Assembly (NCBI GenBank): GCA_965216255.1
Contig: OZ244148.1
Span: 868,001 to 932,000, forward strand
Direction: 5' to 3'
DNA: 64,000 bases
From: G965216255 sp965216255
Lineage (GTDB): Bacteria > Bacteroidota > Rhodothermia > Rhodothermales > Bin80
The number at the start of each line of letters is the position of its first letter. The first letter of the stretch is position 1. The notes under the pieces were generated by a model. The model did not search any database. It worked only from the letters and a program-made list of their open reading frames with translations, and was not told where the DNA came from. Below, one piece after another: positions 1 to 6,975 of this stretch. A program made the position numbers and the translations under genes.

Positions 1-552
1 CTTGTCATGCGGTATCTCACCAAAGTAGTTCGACAGGTCTGCATCAACCACTTCCCGACAGCCCGTATTTACGAGCCTGTGGACGCGATTGACCGCTTCC
101 TGTGCGCCACGTCCCTTCCGATAGGCATATTGCTCCTCTTGTAAATCCGCTTCAAAGATCGGCCCCAGCACCAGCATTGCCGATGTCTGCGCGACCCTGT
201 CACGAATACAGGGAATGCCTAACGGTCGGAACTTGCCTGGCTGCTTCTTCGGGATCAGTACCTGACGTACCGCACGCGGTTTGTACGTACCCTCCCTTAG
301 ATCCCGCGCCAGTTCCCCCAACCATCGATTTATGCCGTGCGCTTCAATGTCTCGAAACGTCTCTCCATCCACACCGGCACTGCCGCCGTTACGGCGTACT
401 TGTTGCCAGGCTGCGAACAAGAAATCCTTCCTCCACACTTTGTCACACAATGCATGGAAGCGACGCTTGGGGTCTTCCTTCGCTTTGACATGTAATACGC
501 GCTGGAGGTCCCGAACCGATTCTGATCCTGTTAGACCTGCGTCAGTAACCAT
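1..552 (-). CDS. Group II intron-encoded reverse transcriptase/maturase, N-terminal part (cut by window edge)
   Basis: The minus strand is open from an ATG at 552 through base 1 (184 codons), so the gene continues outside the window. The product shows the N-terminal signature of LtrA-type reverse transcriptases: an FLFAAWQQVRRNGGSAGVDGE segment (RT0/RT1 region), then KPRAVRQVLIPKK, KFRPLGIPCIRDRVAQ, and the RT2/RT3 stretch QYAYRKGRGAQEAV leading to a VDADLSNYF motif. Proteins of this family copy the intron RNA into a new DNA site and help it splice. The gene sits inside an intron whose 5' end is near 1042, as expected for an ORF in domain IV. The catalytic YADD and maturase domain X lie beyond the window, so activity cannot be judged. 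Confidence 0.9.
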   Translation of the reverse strand, partial: MVTDAGLTGSESVRDLQRVLHVKAKEDPKRRFHALCDKVWRKDFLFAAWQQVRRNGGSAGVDGETFRDIEAHGINRWLGELARDLREGTYKPRAVRQVLIPKKQPGKFRPLGIPCIRDRVAQTSAMLVLGPIFEADLQEEQYAYRKGRGAQEAVNRVHRLVNTGCREVVDADLSNYFGEIPHDK

Positions 553-1042
553 TGCCTTTCCCCCTTTGCGTATTGCTCTTGAATGAGGGTCCCTTTCCTC
601 GACGAGCATTACCCCGCGTCACAGGTACTACGGACCCATCCGCCACCCTGACGGCCCAATCTGTCCCTTGCGGGAAATCGGTTGGCTTACGTGTGCCTCC
701 GGCAGGGCTTCCCGTGTTGCTACTTTTCCCATCTTGCATGCATGCCAGTGCCACTACCCCGGCGGAAGTAATCTGGTGCTTGTGTCGTTCTCTTCCCAGA
801 CTACCGGCGGCCTTCCCCTTACCAACGGAGGGTCGGCTTCCGCATTGCATGTTTCGAGGCCTGCTCGGCATTCACTACGCGTTCCGGCCTGCATGCTCGC
901 TGAATCGCCTAAGCGACCCTTTACCAAAGTGCTTCAGCTCATGTTGTTACCTCCATAAACCGCTTTGGCCGCTACTAGCTGGAGCGACAGTTACTAGGTG
1001 GGATTCGCACCCACTAGGGAAAAGCGCCTTATCACGGCGCAC
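1..1042 (-). mobile_element. Group II intron (5' portion) inserted in IS66 tnpC
   Basis: Reading the minus strand, the IS66 tnpC sequence stops matching the intact copy at base 1043, and the next bases are GTGCG, the usual 5' end of bacterial group II introns. About 490 noncoding bases (1042 to 553) with several potential helices then lead to the reverse transcriptase start at 552. This spacing fits domains I-III upstream of an ORF in domain IV. In the intact IS66 copy the same tnpC point reads AACGCAAGC followed by CAGTCC. Here it reads AACGCCAGC followed by the intron. The 3' end, with domains V and VI, is outside the window. Confidence 0.8.
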
Positions 1043-1132
1043 GCTGGCGTTCTGCTGAAGCACCGCGGCAAGCTGCGCACGGAAGGTCTCAACATCCGCA
1101 GAAGAGAGGGAGGAATGTGCTTCGGGCTGCAT
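1043..1132 (-). pseudogene. IS66 transposase TnpC, N-terminal 30 codons, split by intron
   Basis: The frame from an ATG at 1132 encodes 30 residues ending QQNAS. These match the first 30 residues of the intact TnpC at 9185 with one change (R for P at residue 18). The group II intron then interrupts the gene. If the intron still splices, the transcript could be restored. If not, this IS66 copy cannot move by itself. The rest of the gene would lie left of the window. Confidence 0.85.
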
Positions 1133-1195
1133 GACTGTTCAACAACGCCTGCACATGTATTGTTCCCCGTTTCCACATACTATCTATCCCGATTT

Positions 1196-1531
1196 TCAGC
1201 TCTTAACCGCATACCGGCGCCGGTATTTTACGGACTTCAGCGACACTCCCTCCAGTAACATCACCATCTGCGTCCACGTCGGCATATCCTCTTTCGGCAG
1301 CTCAAACGTACCCGCTTCAAGCCTTTTGTAAAACAAGGCGAAGCCGTTTCGGTCCCACGAAAGCGCCTTCAGATGGCTCCGCCTCCTGTTGACGAACACA
1401 AAGACGTCCCCCGACATGGGATCCCGCTTCATGCCGCTTTTCACCAAGGCGCACAGACCGTCAAAGCTCTTGCGCATGTCGGCCGGCGGCCGGTAAAAGA
1501 AATACCGGTGCGAAGGCCCCAGTCCGATCAT
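1196..1531 (-). CDS. tnpB: IS66 accessory protein TnpB
   Basis: The protein is 111 aa and almost identical to the TnpB of the second IS66 copy (8786-9133). It carries the family signature PPADMRKSFDGLCALV near the N-terminus and VFVFVNRRRSHLKALSWDRNGF in the middle. TnpB is one of the three proteins encoded by IS66 elements and is needed for transposition, though its biochemistry is poorly known. Its start overlaps the end of tnpA by four bases (ATGA coupling). It ends four residues earlier than the other copy because a base change created a TGA after KS. Confidence 0.9.
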   Translation of the reverse strand: MIGLGPSHRYFFYRPPADMRKSFDGLCALVKSGMKRDPMSGDVFVFVNRRRSHLKALSWDRNGFALFYKRLEAGTFELPKEDMPTWTQMVMLLEGVSLKSVKYRRRYAVKS

Positions 1532-1827
1532 GACTGCACCAGCTGCGCCAGGTACGAGGCAGATACCGGCGCCAAGAGGCGCACGCGTATCCCGCCCGGG
1601 TACATGATCTCCACTTGCGCCTCTTCACCTGCCGTGGGTCTGCCAATCTCCACAAAGGCGCCGCTGTCCACTGCCGCAGCCTCCAGGCGATACTTCCGAC
1701 GCCAGTAAAACAGCTGCCCATACGAGATGCCGCGCTCGGCACAGAACGCTGCAGCGGTCTGGCTGCTTTCTTCATACTGTTCCATGAGCGGAAATATTTC
1801 TTCCGCCGTACGTCTGGGCTGTCTCAT
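1528..1827 (-). CDS. tnpA: IS66 accessory protein TnpA
   Basis: The protein is 99 aa and nearly identical to the one at 8490-8789. It contains a helix-turn-helix-like region of the IS66 Orf1 type (SSQTAAAFCAERGISYGQLFYWRRKY), expected to bind DNA at the element ends. It is the first gene of the tnpA-tnpB-tnpC operon and is translationally coupled to tnpB. The promoter should lie between the element end at 1913 and the start at 1827. Confidence 0.88.
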   Translation of the reverse strand: MRQPRRTAEEIFPLMEQYEESSQTAAAFCAERGISYGQLFYWRRKYRLEAAAVDSGAFVEIGRPTAGEEAQVEIMYPGGIRVRLLAPVSASYLAQLVQS

Positions 1828-1913
1828 GCCATCCAGGCTTTGAGTCCTCGGGTCTATGAGTAATCTCCCGAGAAATCGTCACCTTATCCAGATGGGTTTC
1901 ACCGCACGCTTAC

Positions 1914-2234
1914 GATTTACCGTCCCGGTAACAAGGTCGCCTTACATGTAAGCACCCAGCCATTTCGCGAAGCGAAACCAGGGCGAATGCCCGTGAGGCG
2001 CGGCGAAAGGCCTTTGTCTTGTTTGCTGGTACCTGGTACTACCTGGTACCCATTCTCCCAAGTGACAGCAAGCGCGGCAAGAGTGCGATCACGCACAAAT
2101 CCACATACGTCGGGCGGCGAGTGATACGTAGTCCGAATAAACCGGCGAGAGCACCCTCGCGAAGGCTCATTCAGGGTATCACACAAGTCTACAACCGACG
2201 CACCCCGCTGGCAGCGTTTGCACTTTCGCTCGGC
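1914..2234. other. Intergenic stretch, no gene recognised
   Basis: About 320 bases between the IS66 end and the HEPN gene stop. No frame resembles a known protein. A 23-bp direct/inverted repeat cluster built from ACCTGGTAC units lies at 2028-2050. It is too short to classify. Confidence 0.5.
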
Positions 2235-2822
2235 CTATATTGACTCAAGAGGCGTTGGTACTGACGGCGGATTCCATGACGGTGCCCGGCCATTGACAAG
2301 AAACCGGCCGATCCACGACACCCAACCGGCCGCATTGTAAAACTTGATACGTACTTCCTTAGGCGAGAATTGCGCCTCATCTGCGATCTGACTGCTGTGG
2401 GCCAATGCGTTCCTCTCCGCGACAAGTGCCATAAAATCGAGGGAGGCACTTAACACATCTCCGTTTTCCTCGCTAGCCTCTTGAACTCTATCCCGGAAGT
2501 CCGTACCGAACTTCCTCAAGAAACTGTTGACCTTGCCAGATTTCCAATCAAACAGCGTGTGGAATCTTCGATCAAGAACTCCCGCTCTTACGAACAATAC
2601 AAGCGTCTCTTCACTAGAGGCTCTGTTCGCGAAGTCCAGCAAAGCACACACGGTCCGGCGCTCAAGCCAGTTCCCCGCCGCAAGAACCATCGCCTTCGCG
2701 AAAGCTGATCGTGTGCTGACTAAGATCGTAGCGTCGCACCCAGACATGTACTGTTCCAAGTCGACGAGGTTGTCCCACAAACGTTCGACGTACGATTCCG
2801 CTGGCTCGGGAGGCGCCTGCAT
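2235..2822 (-). CDS. HEPN-domain protein, probable RNase, partner of DUF262 protein
   Basis: The protein is about 195 aa, all-helical in appearance, and carries an RNALAH motif (R139 to H144 counted from a GTG at 2828). This fits the Rx4-6H catalytic signature of HEPN ribonucleases. The overall pattern (an N-terminal helix with a YVERLWDNLVDLE segment, FDWKSGKVNSFLRKFG in the middle) resembles the MAE_28990/MAE_18760-type HEPN group often found beside DUF262 genes. The DUF262 stop TAA is followed directly by GTGCATATG. An AGGAG just upstream could serve either GTG (2828) or ATG (2822). I list the ATG. The spacing implies translational coupling to the DUF262 gene. The likely role is RNA cleavage in phage defence or as a toxin, which is inferred from family and context and not shown by the sequence. 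Confidence 0.72.
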   Translation of the reverse strand: MQAPPEPAESYVERLWDNLVDLEQYMSGCDATILVSTRSAFAKAMVLAAGNWLERRTVCALLDFANRASSEETLVLFVRAGVLDRRFHTLFDWKSGKVNSFLRKFGTDFRDRVQEASEENGDVLSASLDFMALVAERNALAHSSQIADEAQFSPKEVRIKFYNAAGWVSWIGRFLVNGRAPSWNPPSVPTPLESI

Positions 2823-2828
2823 ATGCAC

Positions 2829-4022
2829 TTATCTCCTGGACAGGACACTCTTCGCACTGCGAAGTCTGGCCTTGACTTTGTCCGGCTTGGTCGTACCTTC
2901 CTTCAACGCCTCTCGAAACGCTGGGTCTTGGTCAATAGCAGAAATGTCCTCAGCACGCAATGGCTTGACAGCCGCGGAGCCGTCAGCGAGTCGCGGCCGC
3001 AGTGCTTCCGCGAACACAACCTCGAAGAGGGGCACATTGAATCGGGAACGACCTTTCACCATGAAGACATCATCTGGCAAATCCGAACAGGCTTCCAAAA
3101 AATCAGAAAAGAGGCACTTCACCTTATCGATCATATCAGGGCCGAAGTTGCGCTTGCAGTTTCCGGAAAACCGATTGAGAAACTTCACCATTGAGGGCCG
3201 ATACTCATTGAGCCAGAGCAAAAGCGCGAATGAGCGGAGAAGAATTTCTACGTCCTTGAAGCGAACGTCAGGTTCTGGCCGGGGTAGCAGGCGGCGCCAA
3301 CATGACCGCATGTTCAGCTTGAGCAGTAAGTCCAAGAACTCGGAGTTGTACAGACTCATCCTCAGTTCTTGAGCCGACAGATTTAAGCCCCCCGAGTTCA
3401 AACGGTTGAAAATTTCAAACATCGAAGAGTGATCGTCTGTTGGCCTAACCTGCTTGATCACGACATTCCGTACGGTCCGAAGGTCCAGGGTTCGTTTCTC
3501 CTCCCCTAGTGTCGCGTACTTTTTCCCGTGGAACGGGCTTTGCGCGTTCGGTTCTCCGCCTAGTCCCTTTAGTGACAGCCGGAAATCAGAGAATAGGTCA
3601 TCATTCTCGAGTATCGATTCAGCAAGTGAGCCACTTTCGTCGAACAGAGCCCTGATCTTGGCGCGCGCATTGCGATTTGGGAAACGCCCCTTAACAAAGT
3701 AATAGAGCGTCATGAGTCTCTGCTGACCATCAATCAGTAGTAGGGGATCTTTGTTGTGCTGGTAGAGAAACACTTGGGGAACGGGCAATCCGAGAAGTAG
3801 GGACTCAATTAGACGTGAGGATCGAGCTAGATCCCAGACGAAGTTTCTCTGGAATCCAGGTATGCGAATAGAACCTGCGTCGATGAACGAGACGATGACA
3901 GCGACGTTGAAATCGTTAGGGACTGCCGTGATGTCGTATTCGGGAATATAGCTGTCAGGCGCTGGTTCCTCCCCGTGGTCGCGCCATTCCTCTTCCGTGA
4001 TTTCAGGATTTCTGCCAGCCAT
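2829..4022 (-). CDS. DUF262 (ParB/Srx-like fold) protein
   Basis: The protein is 397 aa. An N-terminal DUF262 domain shows IPGFQRNFVW (residues 54-63) and the hallmark DGQQR (98-102), with the later FEIFNRLNSGGLNLSAQELR element. DUF262 is the nucleotide-sensing/hydrolysing half of GmrSD-type modification-dependent nucleases and occurs in several phage-defence proteins. Here no C-terminal DUF1524 HNH nuclease is visible. After about residue 230 the sequence is helical with no catalytic His-rich motif. The effector role may be supplied by the coupled HEPN gene. Both genes are flanked by mobile DNA on both sides, typical of defence loci. I am confident of the domain and much less so of the system's function. 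Confidence 0.82.
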   Translation of the reverse strand: MAGRNPEITEEEWRDHGEEPAPDSYIPEYDITAVPNDFNVAVIVSFIDAGSIRIPGFQRNFVWDLARSSRLIESLLLGLPVPQVFLYQHNKDPLLLIDGQQRLMTLYYFVKGRFPNRNARAKIRALFDESGSLAESILENDDLFSDFRLSLKGLGGEPNAQSPFHGKKYATLGEEKRTLDLRTVRNVVIKQVRPTDDHSSMFEIFNRLNSGGLNLSAQELRMSLYNSEFLDLLLKLNMRSCWRRLLPRPEPDVRFKDVEILLRSFALLLWLNEYRPSMVKFLNRFSGNCKRNFGPDMIDKVKCLFSDFLEACSDLPDDVFMVKGRSRFNVPLFEVVFAEALRPRLADGSAAVKPLRAEDISAIDQDPAFREALKEGTTKPDKVKARLRSAKSVLSRR

Positions 4023-4371
4023 CCCGAGGGTAGGTTTGTGAGAGCCGAAAGATAGTTACAGTATCTACCAGAAGCGAGTGTCGAGTGTTCCTGCAAGGGG
4101 GATGGCCGTGACGGTTGTTGCAGGCATGGATTGTGGGTTCTCGGTGAGCGCAACATACTGCCTCGTTTGGGAAAGGGGTGGATGGGCGTGCGGCGTGGGG
4201 CGCCGATCCCATCCACCCCTACTCTTACTCCGCCGACAATAAACACCCCGACGACGACAACGACCTGCTTTCCGTCGTGCCCGCTGAATGGGCTGCGGGA
4301 CGTGATAATAGGTTACGCCTGAACGCAAGCCGATCTTGGCGCCACACCACCGTCTGCTAACTGGCCGGCAG
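4023..4371. other. Intergenic region with a strong 12-bp hairpin
   Basis: No gene is visible in these 349 bases upstream of the DUF262 start. A perfect inverted repeat, GGGGTGGATGGG at 4175-4186 and CCCATCCACCCC at 4208-4219, encloses a 21-base loop. It could be a terminator for the minus-strand membrane protein gene or a regulatory hairpin in the DUF262 leader. There is no long U-tract on either strand. Confidence 0.5.
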
Positions 4372-4707
4372 TCACCGTCGATTCCGAAACCAGAGAAGGG
4401 TTCTCCTGATCACATACGTGAACCAGAAAATGTAAAATAGGAAACTCAGGATTACCGTTAAAGCCACGTGCCAATCTTCTGTGTACAAGTAGTCGGCGAA
4501 GGATACCAGTAGCATGGGACCTATGGTCAGCAGCAGAAACAGGACGATCCGCCAAGCTATCCCAATGGCAGCTGACACGCTCTGTGTTGGTGTTTCGGGC
4601 CTGTTCCCGGGTCTCTGTTTCCGGGAGGTTGGTGCGCCTTCGTCGTTTCCTTCAATAAGTCGCCATCTGGCGTCTTTGATATCCGGATTGCGCATGGGAC
4701 GAGTCAT
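4372..4707 (-). CDS. Small two-helix membrane protein, unknown
   Basis: About 111 aa from the ATG at 4707 (an upstream ATG at 4752 would add 15 residues that look non-native). A polar, charged N-terminal half is followed by two hydrophobic segments, roughly AWRIVLFLLLTIGPMLLVSF and ALTVILSFLFYIFWFTYVI, and a basic tail. I do not recognise a family. It lies on the same strand as the DUF262-HEPN pair, 350 bases upstream and separated by a hairpin. A link as a membrane effector is conceivable but unsupported. Confidence 0.5.
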   Translation of the reverse strand: MTRPMRNPDIKDARWRLIEGNDEGAPTSRKQRPGNRPETPTQSVSAAIGIAWRIVLFLLLTIGPMLLVSFADYLYTEDWHVALTVILSFLFYIFWFTYVIRRTLLWFRNRR

Positions 4708-5229
4708 GGTCACATGATATGGCAGGCCTGTTAGACAGGTGACGAAACGCAAGGTTCTGCGTTACATAAGCGCTCATTATGTGAGAAACTGTCATATCTT
4801 GGGTCTGTAGAATGCCGCGGCGTATCTTTGTGGAGTACCCATCAATCGCCCTAGACGGGCATATCCGGACTACATCGTATGACAGATCCAACAGAATCCA
4901 ACGTACACTCACTCCTTACCCGTGAGGAGGCACTCAGCACTCTGGATGATCTGGTGCGCAGCTCCGCCCGGCGCATGCTTCAGGCAGCGCTCGAGCGGGA
5001 AGCCGACGACTACGTGAAGGCCCATGCACACCTGCGGAATGAGAACGGCCACCGAATGGTCAAACGCAATGGCCACCATCCGCAGAGAGAAATCCTCACG
5101 GGTGCGGGCCCGCTAGCGATCCAGCGGCCCCATATCCGTAACCCTCGAACAGATCTTATAGTAGGACTGCTCCGGCTGGGCGAGCTACATTAGCTCGTTC
5201 ACCACATTCACCCAAACCGGAACAGCCTC

Positions 5230-6369
5230 ATGCAAAGATACACTCCAACATTCACTTCGGCCTCCTCGCTGGTTGTCGGCATGGACGTGCACAAGAAGAC
5301 CATTGCGCTTTGCGTGTACGACGACAGCACGGGCGAGGTAATTGACGAGCGGCAGTTGCCGCACGACATGCCGAGAATCCGCAAGTATGTGCAGAAGTTA
5401 CAGAGGCGCTACGGCGAGGTTCGTTGCTGCTACGAAGCGTCGTCCTGCGGATTCGGCCTGCAGCGTGCGCTGCAGGTGCAGGGCGTGCACTGCGACGTGA
5501 TCGCCCCCTCATCCATTCCGCGTCGACCGGGCGAGCGTATCAAGACTGATCGACGGGATGCGATGAAGCTGGCCACGTTGTATGCCAAAGGGCTGCTGAC
5601 GCCGGTGTGCGTACCGGAAGAGGAGCAGGAAGCAGCCCGGTCCCTTTTGCGCTGCCGCGCTGACTTGGTGGAGTCTATCACGCGCACCAAGCAGCGGATC
5701 CTGTCTTTCATTCAGACCCGGGGCTTTCGGTACACCGGTGCCACAAACTGGACGAAGGCCCATTGGAAGTGGATTCGTGCCTTGCCGGCAAGGGCGGTGG
5801 ACCAGGTCACGCTGCAGACGTATCTGCACAAGCTGACGTATCTGGAGCAGGAAGTGCACAGACTGGAACAGCAACTGGCAGAGGAGGCCGAAAAGGACCG
5901 CTACAGAGAGCCCGTGGGGGTGCTGATGGCCTTCCGGGGCATAGGCTTTGTGACGGCCATGACGCTGGTGTGCGAATTGGGAGACATCCGTCGCTTCGCG
6001 CATCCGCGGCAGTTAATGGCGTATCTCGGCCTGGTGCCGAGCGAGTACAGCTCGGGCGATCACACGCAGCGCGGCTCCATCACAAAGACGGGCAACACGC
6101 ATGTTCGCAAGGCGCTGGTGTCAACGGCATGGAAGTATGCAGCCCAACCGCGGTGCAGTAAAGTGCTACGCGAACGGCAGCAGGGCGTCTCGGCCGAGGT
6201 CGTTCTACTGGCATGGAAGGCCCAGTGCCGGCTGTACAAGAGATTCCGCAAACTGAGTCAGACGAAGTCGCGATGCGTGGCCAACACGGCGGTGGCGCGT
6301 GAACTGGCGGGCTTTCTCTGGGAGGCGTTGCGTATGCACACGGGCTCGCCGTTGCCGAAGGCCGCCTGA
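5230..6369 (+). CDS. IS110-family transposase (DEDD recombinase), intact
   Basis: The protein is 379 aa, the usual length for the family. The N-terminal RuvC-like DEDD domain starts with VVGMDVHKKTIALCVYD (first Asp at the GMDVHKK motif), has CYEASSCGFGLQR, and IKTDRRDAMKLA with the family's DRRDA-type acidic residues. A coiled region (about 210-235) precedes the C-terminal Tnp_20 domain, with MAFRGIGFVTAMTLVCELGDIRRF and the catalytic-serine region LMAYLGLVPSEYSSG followed by GSITKTGNTHVRKAL. These recombinases insert DNA at sites chosen by a structured noncoding RNA. No frameshift or stop is seen, so this is one of the few transposases here that could be active. Confidence 0.93.
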   Translation: MQRYTPTFTSASSLVVGMDVHKKTIALCVYDDSTGEVIDERQLPHDMPRIRKYVQKLQRRYGEVRCCYEASSCGFGLQRALQVQGVHCDVIAPSSIPRRPGERIKTDRRDAMKLATLYAKGLLTPVCVPEEEQEAARSLLRCRADLVESITRTKQRILSFIQTRGFRYTGATNWTKAHWKWIRALPARAVDQVTLQTYLHKLTYLEQEVHRLEQQLAEEAEKDRYREPVGVLMAFRGIGFVTAMTLVCELGDIRRFAHPRQLMAYLGLVPSEYSSGDHTQRGSITKTGNTHVRKALVSTAWKYAAQPRCSKVLRERQQGVSAEVVLLAWKAQCRLYKRFRKLSQTKSRCVANTAVARELAGFLWEALRMHTGSPLPKAA

Positions 6370-6650
6370 CTCGTATCTTGTAACCAAAGAGAAATGGCCT
6401 ATGGAGAAGTGATCGGGCACGGTAAGGAGAACCCACGATATGCCCTTGCGATAGCCAGCTCTCTTGCTGGTGAGTGCGCGTCAACAGATAGTGGCAGCTC
6501 CCGTCGAAACCGAAATCATGCGTTATGGTCCTTCGGGGCTTAGCACGCGAATACCAGATTGATTAGCCGTCGAAGCCGCCCGGTCGCTTCTCCAGAGGTC
6601 AAGCCAAACACTCTTCATGTAATCTTCACTTGACATAGTATCCTACTATA
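6370..6650 (+). ncRNA. Candidate guide (bridge/seeker) RNA region of the IS110-type element
   Basis: These 280 noncoding bases lie between the transposase stop and the right subterminal repeat. By analogy with IS1111-type elements this is where the guide RNA would be made. I did not fold the sequence. The target to match would be the IS256 sequence at the two insertion boundaries. Confidence 0.35.
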
Positions 6651-6975
6651 CCAGGGCATACCTTCACCAGCGCCATACTGCCGCGCTATATGCGCCGCAG
6701 TCCGTCGATAGATGCACTCATTCCGGCTTTGTACCTGCGGGGAGTTTCGACCAACGACTTTCCTATGGCCCTGGAGGCCATACTCGGGCCGCAAGCTGGC
6801 AACCTATCGCCATCGTCGATCAGCCGACTCAAGGGGGCTTGGCTAGAGGAATACCGGCAATGGAACAAGCGGGACTTGACGGGCAAGCGGTATGTTTACC
6901 TCTGGGCTGACGGGCTGTACTTCAATGTCCGCATGGGAAACGAGCGCCCGTGTCTGCTGGTTATTCGGAAGTTCC

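Larger units (their letters stand above)
1043..1913 (-). mobile_element. IS66-family element, left copy (partial, intron-interrupted)
   Basis: The right boundary is the inverted repeat ending CGCTTAC at 1913. Read inward this is GTAAGCGTGCGGTGAA, the same end found at 8404 in the second copy. The element contains tnpA, tnpB and the first 90 bases of tnpC before the group II intron. It lies opposite in orientation to the copy at 8404-10877, so the two inverted IS66 copies frame the 1914-8403 interval. Confidence 0.88.
5150..6658 (+). mobile_element. IS110-family element (IS1111-like) inserted in IS256
   Basis: Boundaries are approximate and inferred from where the IS256 coding sequence stops and resumes. 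Near both edges lies a perfect 10-bp inverted repeat, TATAGTAGGA at 5157-5166 and TCCTACTATA at 6641-6650. Subterminal repeats of this kind are typical of the IS1111 subgroup. The leader before the transposase is short (about 65 bases), while about 280 noncoding bases follow it. In IS1111-type members that segment carries the guide (bridge/seeker) RNA. Confidence 0.75.
4879..6968 (+). pseudogene. IS256-family (Mutator) transposase, split by IS110 and truncated
   Basis: Two collinear pieces of one IS256-type transposase are present. The N-terminal piece (4879 to about 5150) has the family's READDYVKAHAHLRNENGHRMV and RNGHHPQREILTGAGPL segments. The second piece (about 6660 to 6968) resumes with ILPRYMRRSPSIDALIPALYLRGVST and continues through KGAWLEEYRQWNKRDLTGKRYVYLWADGLYFNVRM, which contains the first catalytic Asp region. 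Between them lies an IS110-type element. The C-terminal half is missing: the frame stops at the left end of the IS1634-type element at 6976. The gene is dead. Confidence 0.85.

Noticed and set aside
2028..2050. Short ACCTGGTAC repeat cluster as a CRISPR or iteron
   Set aside because: Only two or three 9-base units over 23 bases, with no spacer structure.
2527..3372. Long open frame (281 codons) on the plus strand
   Set aside because: It lies antisense to the DUF262 gene, which has clear motifs. The plus-strand product is Ser/Arg-rich without family features.
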